Assembly (NCBI RefSeq): GCF_000427865.1
Contig: NZ_KE386599.1
Location: 1 to 64,000 of the forward strand
DNA: 64,000 nucleotides
Direction: 5' to 3'
Source of the DNA: Corynebacterium sputi DSM 45148
GTDB lineage: Bacteria; Actinomycetota; Actinomycetes; Mycobacteriales; Mycobacteriaceae
Part shown: positions 56,531 through 64,000 of the stretch, in pieces
How the letters are laid out: each line of letters starts with the position of its first letter
How positions within the stretch are numbered: the first letter of the stretch is position 1
The notes under the pieces: generated by a model
The model's input: the letters and a program-made list of their open reading frames with translations, nothing else
Databases searched by the model: none
What the model was told of the DNA's origin: nothing
Translations under genes and position numbers: made by a program

Positions 56531-57217
56531 ATGGCTGCCACAATGACAGACACGAACTCCCGTAGCAGGACCCGACAGGTCCGAGTCCCGGGTGCGCCTG
56601 CGCGCGGAGCAAAGCGTCAGCGGATGAGCAGGACCGGCTCGCGCCAGGTTCTGACCGTCCGCGGTCGCCGGGTGACCCCTGAAGTAGGGGACCGCTCGAA
56701 GTTCCGCTTCGCCGCTTTAGCCATCGGAGTGTTTGTCCTGGGTATCGCTATCGCGATGTTCCTGTCAGGACTCTCGACGCAGCAGTCGCTGCAGATTTAC
56801 GAGGCCAGGCAAACCGAGTCGACGTTGGCTGACGAGGTGACGGTGCTGGAGCGTGACGCAGAGTACTTGAAGTCCACGTCGGAGATCGCCCGCCGGGCTG
56901 CCGAGATGGGCATGGTCAGCGTCGGCCAGCCTGCGGTTCTGGTGGTTGCTGAGGACGGCACTGTGCATGAGGTGCGCCCAGGCGATCCGAATGCTCAAGC
57001 GCTTCTCGACGTCAACGGCACACCGATGCGACCTGAGGCTCCAACCTCCGACCCTGACCAGACTGAGCACGTGCCTGGCATGGGTGGAATCCAGGAGCCC
57101 GAGCAGCCTCAGCCCCAGCCTGAGCCTCCGGCCGCACCACAGCCGGAAGTCGTCCCGGAACCGGAACCGGTCCCGGAGATGGCAATCGCCCCGGAGCCTG
57201 ACCCGGCAGTAGACTGA
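56531..57217 (+). CDS. ftsL: Cell division protein FtsL-like
   Basis: Single-pass membrane protein in the ftsL position between rsmH and ftsI. 228 residues: basic N-terminus (1-57), membrane helix (about 59-80), short coiled coil (about 83-118), then a long Pro/Glu/Gln-rich tail (about 160-228) with repeats of P-E-P type. FtsL joins FtsB and FtsQ to recruit FtsW-FtsI. Sequence similarity between FtsL proteins is low, so the assignment depends mainly on position and topology; the extended tail is larger than in most. Confidence 0.85.
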   Translation: MAATMTDTNSRSRTRQVRVPGAPARGAKRQRMSRTGSRQVLTVRGRRVTPEVGDRSKFRFAALAIGVFVLGIAIAMFLSGLSTQQSLQIYEARQTESTLADEVTVLERDAEYLKSTSEIARRAAEMGMVSVGQPAVLVVAEDGTVHEVRPGDPNAQALLDVNGTPMRPEAPTSDPDQTEHVPGMGGIQEPEQPQPQPEPPAAPQPEVVPEPEPVPEMAIAPEPDPAVD

Positions 57218-57277
57218 GTCGGTCACGGGCACAGTTTCGTTGTCCGTTTATAGGTATCCACGTTCGGAGGTTCGCAG

Positions 57278-59335
57278 ATGAGTCCGGTCCCACGGGGCGG
57301 TCGCGACGGATCGCGGTACGACGGCCGTGGTCGACGTGTCTCCGCAGACTCCACCTCTCGGACAAAACCCCCACGCAACCGCGCTGAACCGCGCGGTGGT
57401 TTCAGGAACCCACAGCGTCTGGCTACTTCTCCGGAGGACTTCCGGAAGCGGGCAAAGCTACTGCAGATTCTTGGTGCAATCGTCGTTGCGCTCCTGATCG
57501 GTCGCCTTGGTTGGGTGCAGCTGGTCGCAGGCCCTGAATTTTCCGCGCGCGCGGCGGACCAGCGAGCTGCCACCATTATGGATCCGGCGACACGTGGTGC
57601 CATCAATGATCGTGACGGCAATGCCCTCGCCTTCACGATGGAAGCCCGCGCACTGACCGTGCACCCGAATCAGATCCGCTCGGACATGGAAGAGCGTCAT
57701 CGCCTCTGGCCGGAAACGTATGGGGAGCCGGATGAACGGCTCACCGAACTGGCGGAAGCGCTGCCCGAGATGATTGGTGTTCGTGACCTCGATGAGGTTG
57801 CGCGAAGTGCTAGTAGTAGGCGTCGGGAGCATCAGGAAGAGGAAGAAGTTGAGGACTCGGTGCCGCGTCCTGCGGACATCAGCTCCTCCGAGATCCTGGA
57901 AAAGCTCCAGGATGAGTCCTCCTCTTATGAAGTTCTGGTCCGGAATGTCGACCCGGACAAGGCCTCGGAAGTGGTCCAGACGTTCCCGGAACTCGTCGCA
58001 GAGCGCCAGAACATCAGGCAGTATCCCAATGGTGCGGTCGCGGCGAATGTCGTCGGAAAGATCGGCATGGACGACGTGGGACAGTTCGGCTTCGAGGCCT
58101 CCCGCGACGCAACCTTGCAGGGTGTCAACGGCAGCCGGACAGTTGACTTGGCATCCAATGGTGTCGCGATACCGGGCTCGACCCGAGACGTAGTTGATCC
58201 CGAGGACGGCGTTTCCTACGACTTGACCCTCGATATCGACATGCAGTACTACGTCCAGCAACAGGTCGATCAGGCCGCGCAAAACTCTGGTGCCAACAGT
58301 GCATCGGCAGTTGTCATGGACTCTCACACCGGTGAAGTGATGGCGATGGCGCAGTCTGCCACCGCCAATCCCAACCGGGATATCGGCAATGAGATCGAAG
58401 AAGGCCGCAACCTTGCGAACGATCCGGTCTCACGAGCCTTCGAGCCGGGATCGGTGGCAAAGATCATCACCGCGATGGCTGCCATCGAGGATGGACTGAC
58501 CACACCTGACGAAGTGATGACCGTTCCAGGCCAGATCGATATGGCCGGAGTGACGGTTCGTGACGCCTGGGAGCACGGAGATGAGCAGTACACCTCCACC
58601 GGAATTTTCGGTAAGTCCTCCAACGTCGGCACCCTGATGCTTGCTGAGCGAGTGGGGCAGGACCGGTTCGCCGAACTGCTGAACCTGCTCGGCCTCGGCC
58701 GAGCAACCGGTATCGAGCTTCCCGGTGAGTCCGGCGGCATTGTGCCGAGTCGAGAAACCTGGGACTACGGAACGTTCGCGAACCTACCGATCGGCCAGGG
58801 CATGGCCATGTCTCTGATTCAGATGGCCAGCATCTATCAAACTGTCGCGAATGATGGTGTGCGAGTGCCGCCGTCGATCGTGTCCTCGGAAACCACTGCT
58901 GATGGCACCGTAATTGAGAATGAGCTCCCTGAGAGCGTTCGAGTGGTCTCCCCAGAAACCGCCCGAACCGTCACGGAGATGTTCCAGGGCGTGGTCCAGT
59001 CGGATCCGACCGGTGTCCAGTCCGGCACCGGATCGGAAGGCGCCATTGAGGGCTATCAGGTCTCGGGAAAGACGGGTACCGCCCAGAAGATTGATCCGGA
59101 CACGGGTCGATACTCCGATTCGGCTTACTACATCACCTTCGCGGGAATCGCTCCGGCGGATAACCCTCGATTCGTCGTTGCGATCATGCTGGACGAGCCT
59201 GAGCGCGGGGTCCACGGAGAGGGCGGTCAGTCGGCTGCACCGCTGTTCCATGATATTGCCTCATGGGCTCTGAACAGGTATAACGTTCCTCCATCGCCAC
59301 CGTCCGAAGGAATGCTTCTGCTGGACGCCGGATAA
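57278..59335 (+). CDS. ftsI: Septum peptidoglycan transpeptidase FtsI (PBP3)
   Basis: Class B penicillin-binding protein that crosslinks septal peptidoglycan. 685 residues: cytoplasmic tail, membrane helix at 62-80, PBP dimerisation domain, and transpeptidase with Ser392/Lys395 in EPGSVAKI, the SSN triad at 447-449 and KTG at 598-600. A charged acidic insert (177-200, RRREHQEEEEVEDS) lies in the dimerisation domain. TCGGAGG precedes the ATG. It is in the usual order between ftsL and murE. Confidence 0.95.
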   Translation: MSPVPRGGRDGSRYDGRGRRVSADSTSRTKPPRNRAEPRGGFRNPQRLATSPEDFRKRAKLLQILGAIVVALLIGRLGWVQLVAGPEFSARAADQRAATIMDPATRGAINDRDGNALAFTMEARALTVHPNQIRSDMEERHRLWPETYGEPDERLTELAEALPEMIGVRDLDEVARSASSRRREHQEEEEVEDSVPRPADISSSEILEKLQDESSSYEVLVRNVDPDKASEVVQTFPELVAERQNIRQYPNGAVAANVVGKIGMDDVGQFGFEASRDATLQGVNGSRTVDLASNGVAIPGSTRDVVDPEDGVSYDLTLDIDMQYYVQQQVDQAAQNSGANSASAVVMDSHTGEVMAMAQSATANPNRDIGNEIEEGRNLANDPVSRAFEPGSVAKIITAMAAIEDGLTTPDEVMTVPGQIDMAGVTVRDAWEHGDEQYTSTGIFGKSSNVGTLMLAERVGQDRFAELLNLLGLGRATGIELPGESGGIVPSRETWDYGTFANLPIGQGMAMSLIQMASIYQTVANDGVRVPPSIVSSETTADGTVIENELPESVRVVSPETARTVTEMFQGVVQSDPTGVQSGTGSEGAIEGYQVSGKTGTAQKIDPDTGRYSDSAYYITFAGIAPADNPRFVVAIMLDEPERGVHGEGGQSAAPLFHDIASWALNRYNVPPSPPSEGMLLLDAG

Positions 59336-59371
59336 TGGCAGGCACCCATGATCAATGAACGAGGAGAACCG

Positions 59372-60874
59372 ATGAGTCTGACGATTGACCAACTTGCCGC
59401 AGTCGCCTGCGGCTCTGTCGATCCCGTGGACGCGGGAGCGACAGCCGTCACCGGTGGGATCGCTATTTCTGCTCAGGAGGTCGCCGAGGGAGGACTCTTC
59501 GCCGCGGTCCCGGGCACCCGGGTTCATGGCGCGACGTACGCAGGCCAGTCCGGAGGCTCTGCTGTGCTCACTGACAACGAAGGCTTGGAGCTTATGCGTG
59601 CGTCGGGGAACAGCCAGCCGGCGATCGTAGTCGACGACGTCCGAGCAGTCCTCGGAGTTGTATCGGATGCGATCTACGCCAGTCCATCCAAGGAGCTAAC
59701 GGTCATCGGTGTCACCGGAACCTCCGGTAAGACAACCACCACGTACCTGCTTGAGGGCGCGCTGATGGCCGCCGGCCGCAAGGTCGGACTCATTGGCACA
59801 ACCGGCACCCGCATCGACGGGCGAAAGGTCCCCAGCAAGCTCACGACGCCCGAAGCCCCAGCCCTCCACGGTCTGTTCCGAACGATGGTAGATGAAGGTG
59901 TCACTCATGTGGTGATGGAGGTGTCCTCTCATGCACTCATGCTTGGCCGTGTTGACGGCATCCACTTCGATGCCACCGGATTCTTGAACCTCTCCCAGGA
60001 CCACCTGGACTTTCACGACACGATGGACGAGTACTTCGAGGCGAAGGCACTGTTGTTCGACCCGGCCTCTCCGCTACACGCACCGGAGACGGTCATCTGC
60101 GTCGACGACGCATGGGGCCAGCAGATGGCAGAGCGCGCGACAAGCGACGGGGTCACAGTCGCTACTGTCTCCGTCACTTCTCCCGACGCCACCTGGCACG
60201 TGATCAATGGGTGGGTTGCGGACAATGGTGTGCAGCATGTGGAGTTGGGAGGGGACGTCGGGAAGCAAGAGATTGAAGTCTCTCTGCCTGGTGCCTTCAA
60301 TATTTCCAACGCCGCAGTGGCTTGGGCGCTGCTCGAGGCGATTGGATGCGCGACGGAACAGGCTCGTCAGGGCATGGGCCGCGTCTCCGTCCCCGGACGC
60401 ATGGAGCGTATCGACTGTGGGCAGGATTTCCTCGCGGTAGTCGATTACGCGCACAAGCCAGCGGCGCTCGGAGCGGTGCTCGATACCCTGCGTGGACAGA
60501 CGAAGAACCGCATCATCGCGGTTGTTGGAGCCGGCGGAGACCGCGACGTGACGAAGCGTCCACTGATGGGCGCGGAAGCAGTCCGGGGCGCTGACGTGGT
60601 CATCATCACCGATGACAACCCCCGGTCGGAGGACCCAGAGACGATCCGGCAGGCGCTGTACGACGGCGCGGTTGATGCCAACACCGACTCCGAAATTCAC
60701 AACATCGGAGACCGAGCCGAGGCAATCCGCACCGCGGTCGCGGAAGCTCGCACCGGCGACGCGGTGGTTGTTGCAGGCAAGGGACATGAGACCGGACAGG
60801 AAGTAGCCGGGGTCGTTCACGACTTCGACGACCGAATCGAACTGCGCGAAGCGCTGAAGGGCAGGCCGGAATGA
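59372..60874 (+). CDS. murE: UDP-MurNAc-tripeptide ligase (meso-DAP adding)
   Basis: Adds meso-diaminopimelate to UDP-MurNAc-L-Ala-D-Glu. 500 residues. ATP loop GTSGKTTT at 116-123; the motif DNPR (Asp415-Arg418) identifies the mDAP-specific enzyme, consistent with a Corynebacterium wall. I prefer ATG 59372 because GAGGAG lies seven bases before it; ATG 59348 has no such site. Its TGA overlaps the murF start (ATGA at 60871-60874). The gene carries one copy of the dispersed CGTCGGGAAGC motif at 60256-60266. Confidence 0.95.
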   Translation: MSLTIDQLAAVACGSVDPVDAGATAVTGGIAISAQEVAEGGLFAAVPGTRVHGATYAGQSGGSAVLTDNEGLELMRASGNSQPAIVVDDVRAVLGVVSDAIYASPSKELTVIGVTGTSGKTTTTYLLEGALMAAGRKVGLIGTTGTRIDGRKVPSKLTTPEAPALHGLFRTMVDEGVTHVVMEVSSHALMLGRVDGIHFDATGFLNLSQDHLDFHDTMDEYFEAKALLFDPASPLHAPETVICVDDAWGQQMAERATSDGVTVATVSVTSPDATWHVINGWVADNGVQHVELGGDVGKQEIEVSLPGAFNISNAAVAWALLEAIGCATEQARQGMGRVSVPGRMERIDCGQDFLAVVDYAHKPAALGAVLDTLRGQTKNRIIAVVGAGGDRDVTKRPLMGAEAVRGADVVIITDDNPRSEDPETIRQALYDGAVDANTDSEIHNIGDRAEAIRTAVAEARTGDAVVVAGKGHETGQEVAGVVHDFDDRIELREALKGRPE

Positions 60875-62355
60875 TTCCGATGACGGCTCGGCATATTGCC
60901 TACATCACCGGAGGGACCCTCCATGACATCGACCCCGACACCCAGGTGATCGGGCCAGCCGAGTTCGACTCCCGCAGGATCACTGAGGGCTCGATCTTCT
61001 TGGCACTGCCAGGAGCACGAGTTGACGGACACGATTTTGCCGCCGGTGCCGTCGAGTCCGGGGCCGCAATGGCTCTGGCTGCTCGACCTGTTGGCGCTGC
61101 GGCCTGCGTTGTGGAACCTCTCGGTCCGCAGGAGACAAACTCGGACGCCTTCGCGCATGACCCAGATGGTTCTGGGGCAGCGGTACTGAAGGCGCTGGGA
61201 GCGCTTGCTCGTGAGACCGTGGACAAGCTTCGCGCCGGTTGCAACTTCGACGTCATTGGAGTCACCGGCTCAGCCGGCAAGACCTCAGTCAAAGACATGA
61301 TCGCTACGGTGCTCCGCACGGAGGGAGAGACGGTCGCGCCGAAAGGCTCGTTCAACAACGAGATCGGCCACCCGTACACCGTCCTGCAGTGCACCGACGA
61401 CACCCGCTACTTGGTGGCGGAAATGTCCGCCCGGGGAGTCGGCCACATCGCGCACTTGGCTCAGATCGCTCCGCCGACGATCGGGGCAGTGCTTAACGTT
61501 GGCACCGCACACCTGGGAGAGTTCGGTTCTCGAGAAACTATTGCCCAGGCTAAGGGCGAACTGATTGAATCCTTGCCCGCAGATGCGGGAGTCGCGGTAC
61601 TAAACGCAGATGACCCGTTGGTGGCCCAGATGGCACCTCGCACTCAGGCCCGCGTGGTGTTCTTCTCTGTGGAAGGGCCGGCGGATTACCGTGCGACCGA
61701 CATCAACTTTGATGGTCGGGCCAGAGCGTCCTTCACCCTGCACGCCCCCACCGGCTCCAGCCCGGTGCAGTTGCAGGTCTTCGGTGCACATCAGGTGCCG
61801 AACGCGCTTGCTGCTGCCGCAGTCGGAATCGAATCCGGGCTGCCGGTAGAACAGGTAGCGAATGCGCTGTCCTCCCACGTCGCAGCATCCGTGCATCGCA
61901 TGGATGTCCGTGACCGCGCTGACGGTGTCACTGTCATCGACGACTCCTACAACGCCAACCCGGATTCGGTCCGAGCAGCGGTGGACGCACTTGTCCGCAC
62001 CGCGCAGACGCGCGAAGGCGGCCGCTCGATCGCCGTCCTCGGGCAGATGGCGGAGCTCGGCGATGAGACAGAGAAAGAACACCGAGCATTGGCTGAGGTG
62101 CTGGTGGACCGGGGCGTCGATATGCTCCTTACCGTCGGAGACAGCGACGGGGCTAGGGCACTGCATCTGGCAGCTTTGGATACAGGTATAAACAATGAGG
62201 TTGTTTCCGACTGCGACGGGGCCGTGTCCCGCCTCGCAGAGGTAGCCGGACCGGGCGATGTCGTCCTAGTCAAGGCCTCATACTCGGATGGCCTCTGGCG
62301 CGTGGCAGACGGGCTACTTAACGAGATTTCCCAGGATGAAGGGGCAGGCAAGTGA
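60871..62355 (+). CDS. murF: UDP-MurNAc-tripeptide-D-Ala-D-Ala ligase
   Basis: Adds D-Ala-D-Ala to the UDP-MurNAc-tripeptide. 494 residues. ATP loop GSAGKTS (133-139), catalytic blocks [10 protein letters not shown] and [10 protein letters not shown], and the C-terminal [11 protein letters not shown]. Start and stop both overlap neighbours by four bases (ATGA with murE, GTGA with mraY), so the three are translationally coupled. Confidence 0.95.
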   Translation: MIPMTARHIAYITGGTLHDIDPDTQVIGPAEFDSRRITEGSIFLALPGARVDGHDFAAGAVESGAAMALAARPVGAAACVVEPLGPQETNSDAFAHDPDGSGAAVLKALGALARETVDKLRAGCNFDVIGVTGSAGKTSVKDMIATVLRTEGETVAPKGSFNNEIGHPYTVLQCTDDTRYLVAEMSARGVGHIAHLAQIAPPTIGAVLNVGTAHLGEFGSRETIAQAKGELIESLPADAGVAVLNADDPLVAQMAPRTQARVVFFSVEGPADYRATDINFDGRARASFTLHAPTGSSPVQLQVFGAHQVPNALAAAAVGIESGLPVEQVANALSSHVAASVHRMDVRDRADGVTVIDDSYNANPDSVRAAVDALVRTAQTREGGRSIAVLGQMAELGDETEKEHRALAEVLVDRGVDMLLTVGDSDGARALHLAALDTGINNEVVSDCDGAVSRLAEVAGPGDVVLVKASYSDGLWRVADGLLNEISQDEGAGK

Positions 62356-63455
62356 CCCAGCTGATAATGAGCGGCGTCGTCGCATTCATTGTGACGGTGT
62401 TCCTGACACCGGTGCTGATCAAGCGGTTCTCCGCTGACGGTATCGGCCAGGAGATCCGCGAAGACGGGCCCAAGAGCCACCTGCGTAAGCGCGGCACCCC
62501 CACGATGGGTGGTATTGCAATCATCGCCGGCATCGTCGGCGGCTATTTCGCCGCCCACTTGCTGGGAGTGATTACCACCGGCACCGGCCCAACCGCCTCT
62601 GGTTTGCTGGTCCTCGGTCTGACCGTCGGTATGGGTCTGATCGGATTCGCCGATGACTTCATCAAGGTTTTTAAGGGCCGCAACCTCGGCTTGAACAAGA
62701 CCCAGAAGCTCATCAGTCAGGCCACCCTGGCGATCCTCTTCGGTGTCCTCATCCTTCAGTTCCGCAATGACCAGGGACTGACCCCGGGAACCACGAACCT
62801 TTCCTTTGTTCGAGATATCGCGACGGTGAACCTGGCTCCGGGGCCGATGTGGTTGGGCCTGATCATCTTCCTGATCTTCGTCTTCATCGTCATCGCGGGC
62901 TGGACTAACGCGGTGAACCTCACTGACGGACTTGATGGTCTTGCCGCCGGTTCGATGGCGCTGCTGCTGGCTACCTACTCTTTGATCACGTTCTGGCAGT
63001 TCCGCAATAGTTGCGACACCGGCGTCGAGCTCGGTTGCTACTCCGTTCGTGACCCGCTGGATGTGGCATTCCTGGCTACCGCTGGTCTTGGTGCCTGCCT
63101 CGGCTTCCTGTGGTGGAACGTCAACCCCGCGAAGATCTTCATGGGCGACACCGGATCGCTCGCACTGGGTGGTCTCGTCGCAGGCCTCTCCTTCGTCACC
63201 AAGACTGAGCTGCTGATGGTCATCATCGGTTTCCTGTTTGTCATGGAAGTTCTCTCCGTCGTCATCCAGGTCATCTCGTACCGGACTACCGGCAAGCGGG
63301 TGTTCCTCATGGCTCCGTTGCACCACCACTTTGAACACAAGGGGTGGTCCGAAACCACGGTCGTCATTAGGTTCTGGCTCATCGCCGCAATCTTCAACAT
63401 CCTTGGCTTTGTCATCTTCTACGGTGCCTGGCTGGTTGACTCCGGGCTGTTCTGA
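62352..63455 (+). CDS. mraY: Phospho-MurNAc-pentapeptide transferase
   Basis: Membrane enzyme making lipid I from UDP-MurNAc-pentapeptide and decaprenyl phosphate. 367 residues, about ten helices. Active-site blocks: [37 protein letters not shown] and the His motif [14 protein letters not shown] start overlapping the murF TGA. Target of nucleoside antibiotics such as muraymycins. Confidence 0.96.
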   Translation: MTQLIMSGVVAFIVTVFLTPVLIKRFSADGIGQEIREDGPKSHLRKRGTPTMGGIAIIAGIVGGYFAAHLLGVITTGTGPTASGLLVLGLTVGMGLIGFADDFIKVFKGRNLGLNKTQKLISQATLAILFGVLILQFRNDQGLTPGTTNLSFVRDIATVNLAPGPMWLGLIIFLIFVFIVIAGWTNAVNLTDGLDGLAAGSMALLLATYSLITFWQFRNSCDTGVELGCYSVRDPLDVAFLATAGLGACLGFLWWNVNPAKIFMGDTGSLALGGLVAGLSFVTKTELLMVIIGFLFVMEVLSVVIQVISYRTTGKRVFLMAPLHHHFEHKGWSETTVVIRFWLIAAIFNILGFVIFYGAWLVDSGLF

Positions 63456-64000
63456 TGAGCGCCCTAGTAGATCTCGTCCGTTCCGGTGGCCATATCCTGG
63501 TGGCCGGAGCCGGAGTGTCCGGTGCCGGCATCGTCGCGATCCTGAAGGATCTCGGAGCCACCAACATCACCGTGGTCGACGACAACACCGAGCGGGCCCT
63601 GTCTCTCGGAGTCTCATTCAGCACCACCGCTGAGGCCGCTGCCGACCTGACTGAGGTCTGTCTCATCGCTGCCTCCCCGGGGTGGCGCCCGGATTCGGCG
63701 TTGTTCGCTGCAGCGGATGCTGCCGGAGTTCCGGTCGTCGGCGAGATCTCCTTGGCACGAGCCGGCGATGCCGATGGTGTGTGGGGAGATCCTCGCACTT
63801 GGATCGTCATCACCGGTACCAACGGCAAAACGACGACCACCGGCATGCTTGCCGCAATCCTTGGTCCGCGCGGACTGGCTGTCGGCAACATTGGTGTGCC
63901 CCTGCACACCGCGTTGACTGCGCCTCATCGCGTGGAGATCCTCGCTGCTGAATTGTCGAGTTTCCAACTGCATTGGTCACCGACTGTGCACCCCGATGCG
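63455..64000 (+). CDS. murD: UDP-MurNAc-L-alanine:D-glutamate ligase, 5' part
   Basis: Adds D-glutamate to UDP-MurNAc-L-Ala. The first 182 codons are in the window; the gene runs off the end. The N-terminal Rossmann part has VAGAGVSGAGI, and the ATP loop is TGTNGKTTTT (from Thr120). ATG overlaps the last base of the mraY stop. Confidence 0.94.
   Translation, partial: MSALVDLVRSGGHILVAGAGVSGAGIVAILKDLGATNITVVDDNTERALSLGVSFSTTAEAAADLTEVCLIAASPGWRPDSALFAAADAAGVPVVGEISLARAGDADGVWGDPRTWIVITGTNGKTTTTGMLAAILGPRGLAVGNIGVPLHTALTAPHRVEILAAELSSFQLHWSPTVHPDA

Noticed and set aside
61947..63338. Open frame of about 460 codons on the minus strand across murF and mraY
   Set aside because: It spans two certain plus-strand genes and has no recognisable domain.

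Overview
The window is a gene-dense, GC-rich chromosomal segment of a Corynebacterium or very close relative in the Mycobacteriales. This rests on gene order and content: glnA - RDD protein - DUF4191 - lipA - lipB - triple-lipoyl E2; asnB(ltsA) - ctaC - ctaF; trpD - ctaE - qcrCAB; two NlpC/P60 hydrolases - pimB' - glucokinase; class II DAHP synthase - pknL - Rv2175c-like; idsA - mptA; metF - lppM; and the mraZ-rsmH-ftsL-ftsI-murE-murF-mraY-murD cluster. Many genes have a TANNNT -10 box 6-7 nt before the start codon and no ribosome binding site, which is typical leaderless corynebacterial gene architecture.

Layout. 1-2260: the end of an IS3-type element, the remnant of a gene cut by it (carrying a perfect 5 x 36-bp repeat), and an SGNH lipoprotein. 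2260-8000: an mpaB/DUF2236 oxygenase-like protein and two near-identical glnA copies on the minus strand, with a decayed siderophore-binding lipoprotein gene between them. 8250-16960: RDD protein, DUF4191, lipoate biosynthesis (lipA, lipB), the E2 that needs lipoate (aceF/sucB), leucyl aminopeptidase and ilvE. 17200-20450: cobS, cobT, cobU (nucleotide-loop assembly of cobalamin) and DUF3043. 20630-25050: erpA-like Fe-S carrier, asnB/ltsA, ctaC-ctaF. 25220-28120: ABC-F ATPase and trpD. 28470-32890: ctaE-qcrC-qcrA-qcrB, which with ctaC-ctaF gives most of the cytochrome bcc-aa3 supercomplex (ctaD is not in the window).

32980-43000: a DEDDh exonuclease/GIY-YIG fusion, a c-di-AMP (ydaO-type) riboswitch in front of an NlpC/P60 hydrolase, a second NlpC/P60 protein, pimB', glk, a secreted trypsin-like protease, plsC, an oligoribonuclease-like protein and aroG. 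43050-50850: pknL with five PASTA repeats, an Rv2175c-like DNA-binding protein, and a translationally coupled minus-strand operon idsA-crtI-mptA-crtB that interleaves carotenoid and lipomannan synthesis. 50870-54330: metF, lppM, GNAT, an SAV_6107-type HEPN protein behind a LexA-like SOS box, and DUF3040. 54900-64000: the division and cell-wall cluster, cut by the window end inside murD.

The most unexplained signal is a dispersed 11-mer, CGTCGGGAAGC, found 11 times exactly (both strands, genic and intergenic, usually behind a G-rich run) where well under one copy is expected. Next in interest are the SOS box in front of the HEPN gene, the carotenoid genes woven around mptA, and the tandem glnA pair. 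I saw no rRNA, tRNA, CRISPR array or prophage.
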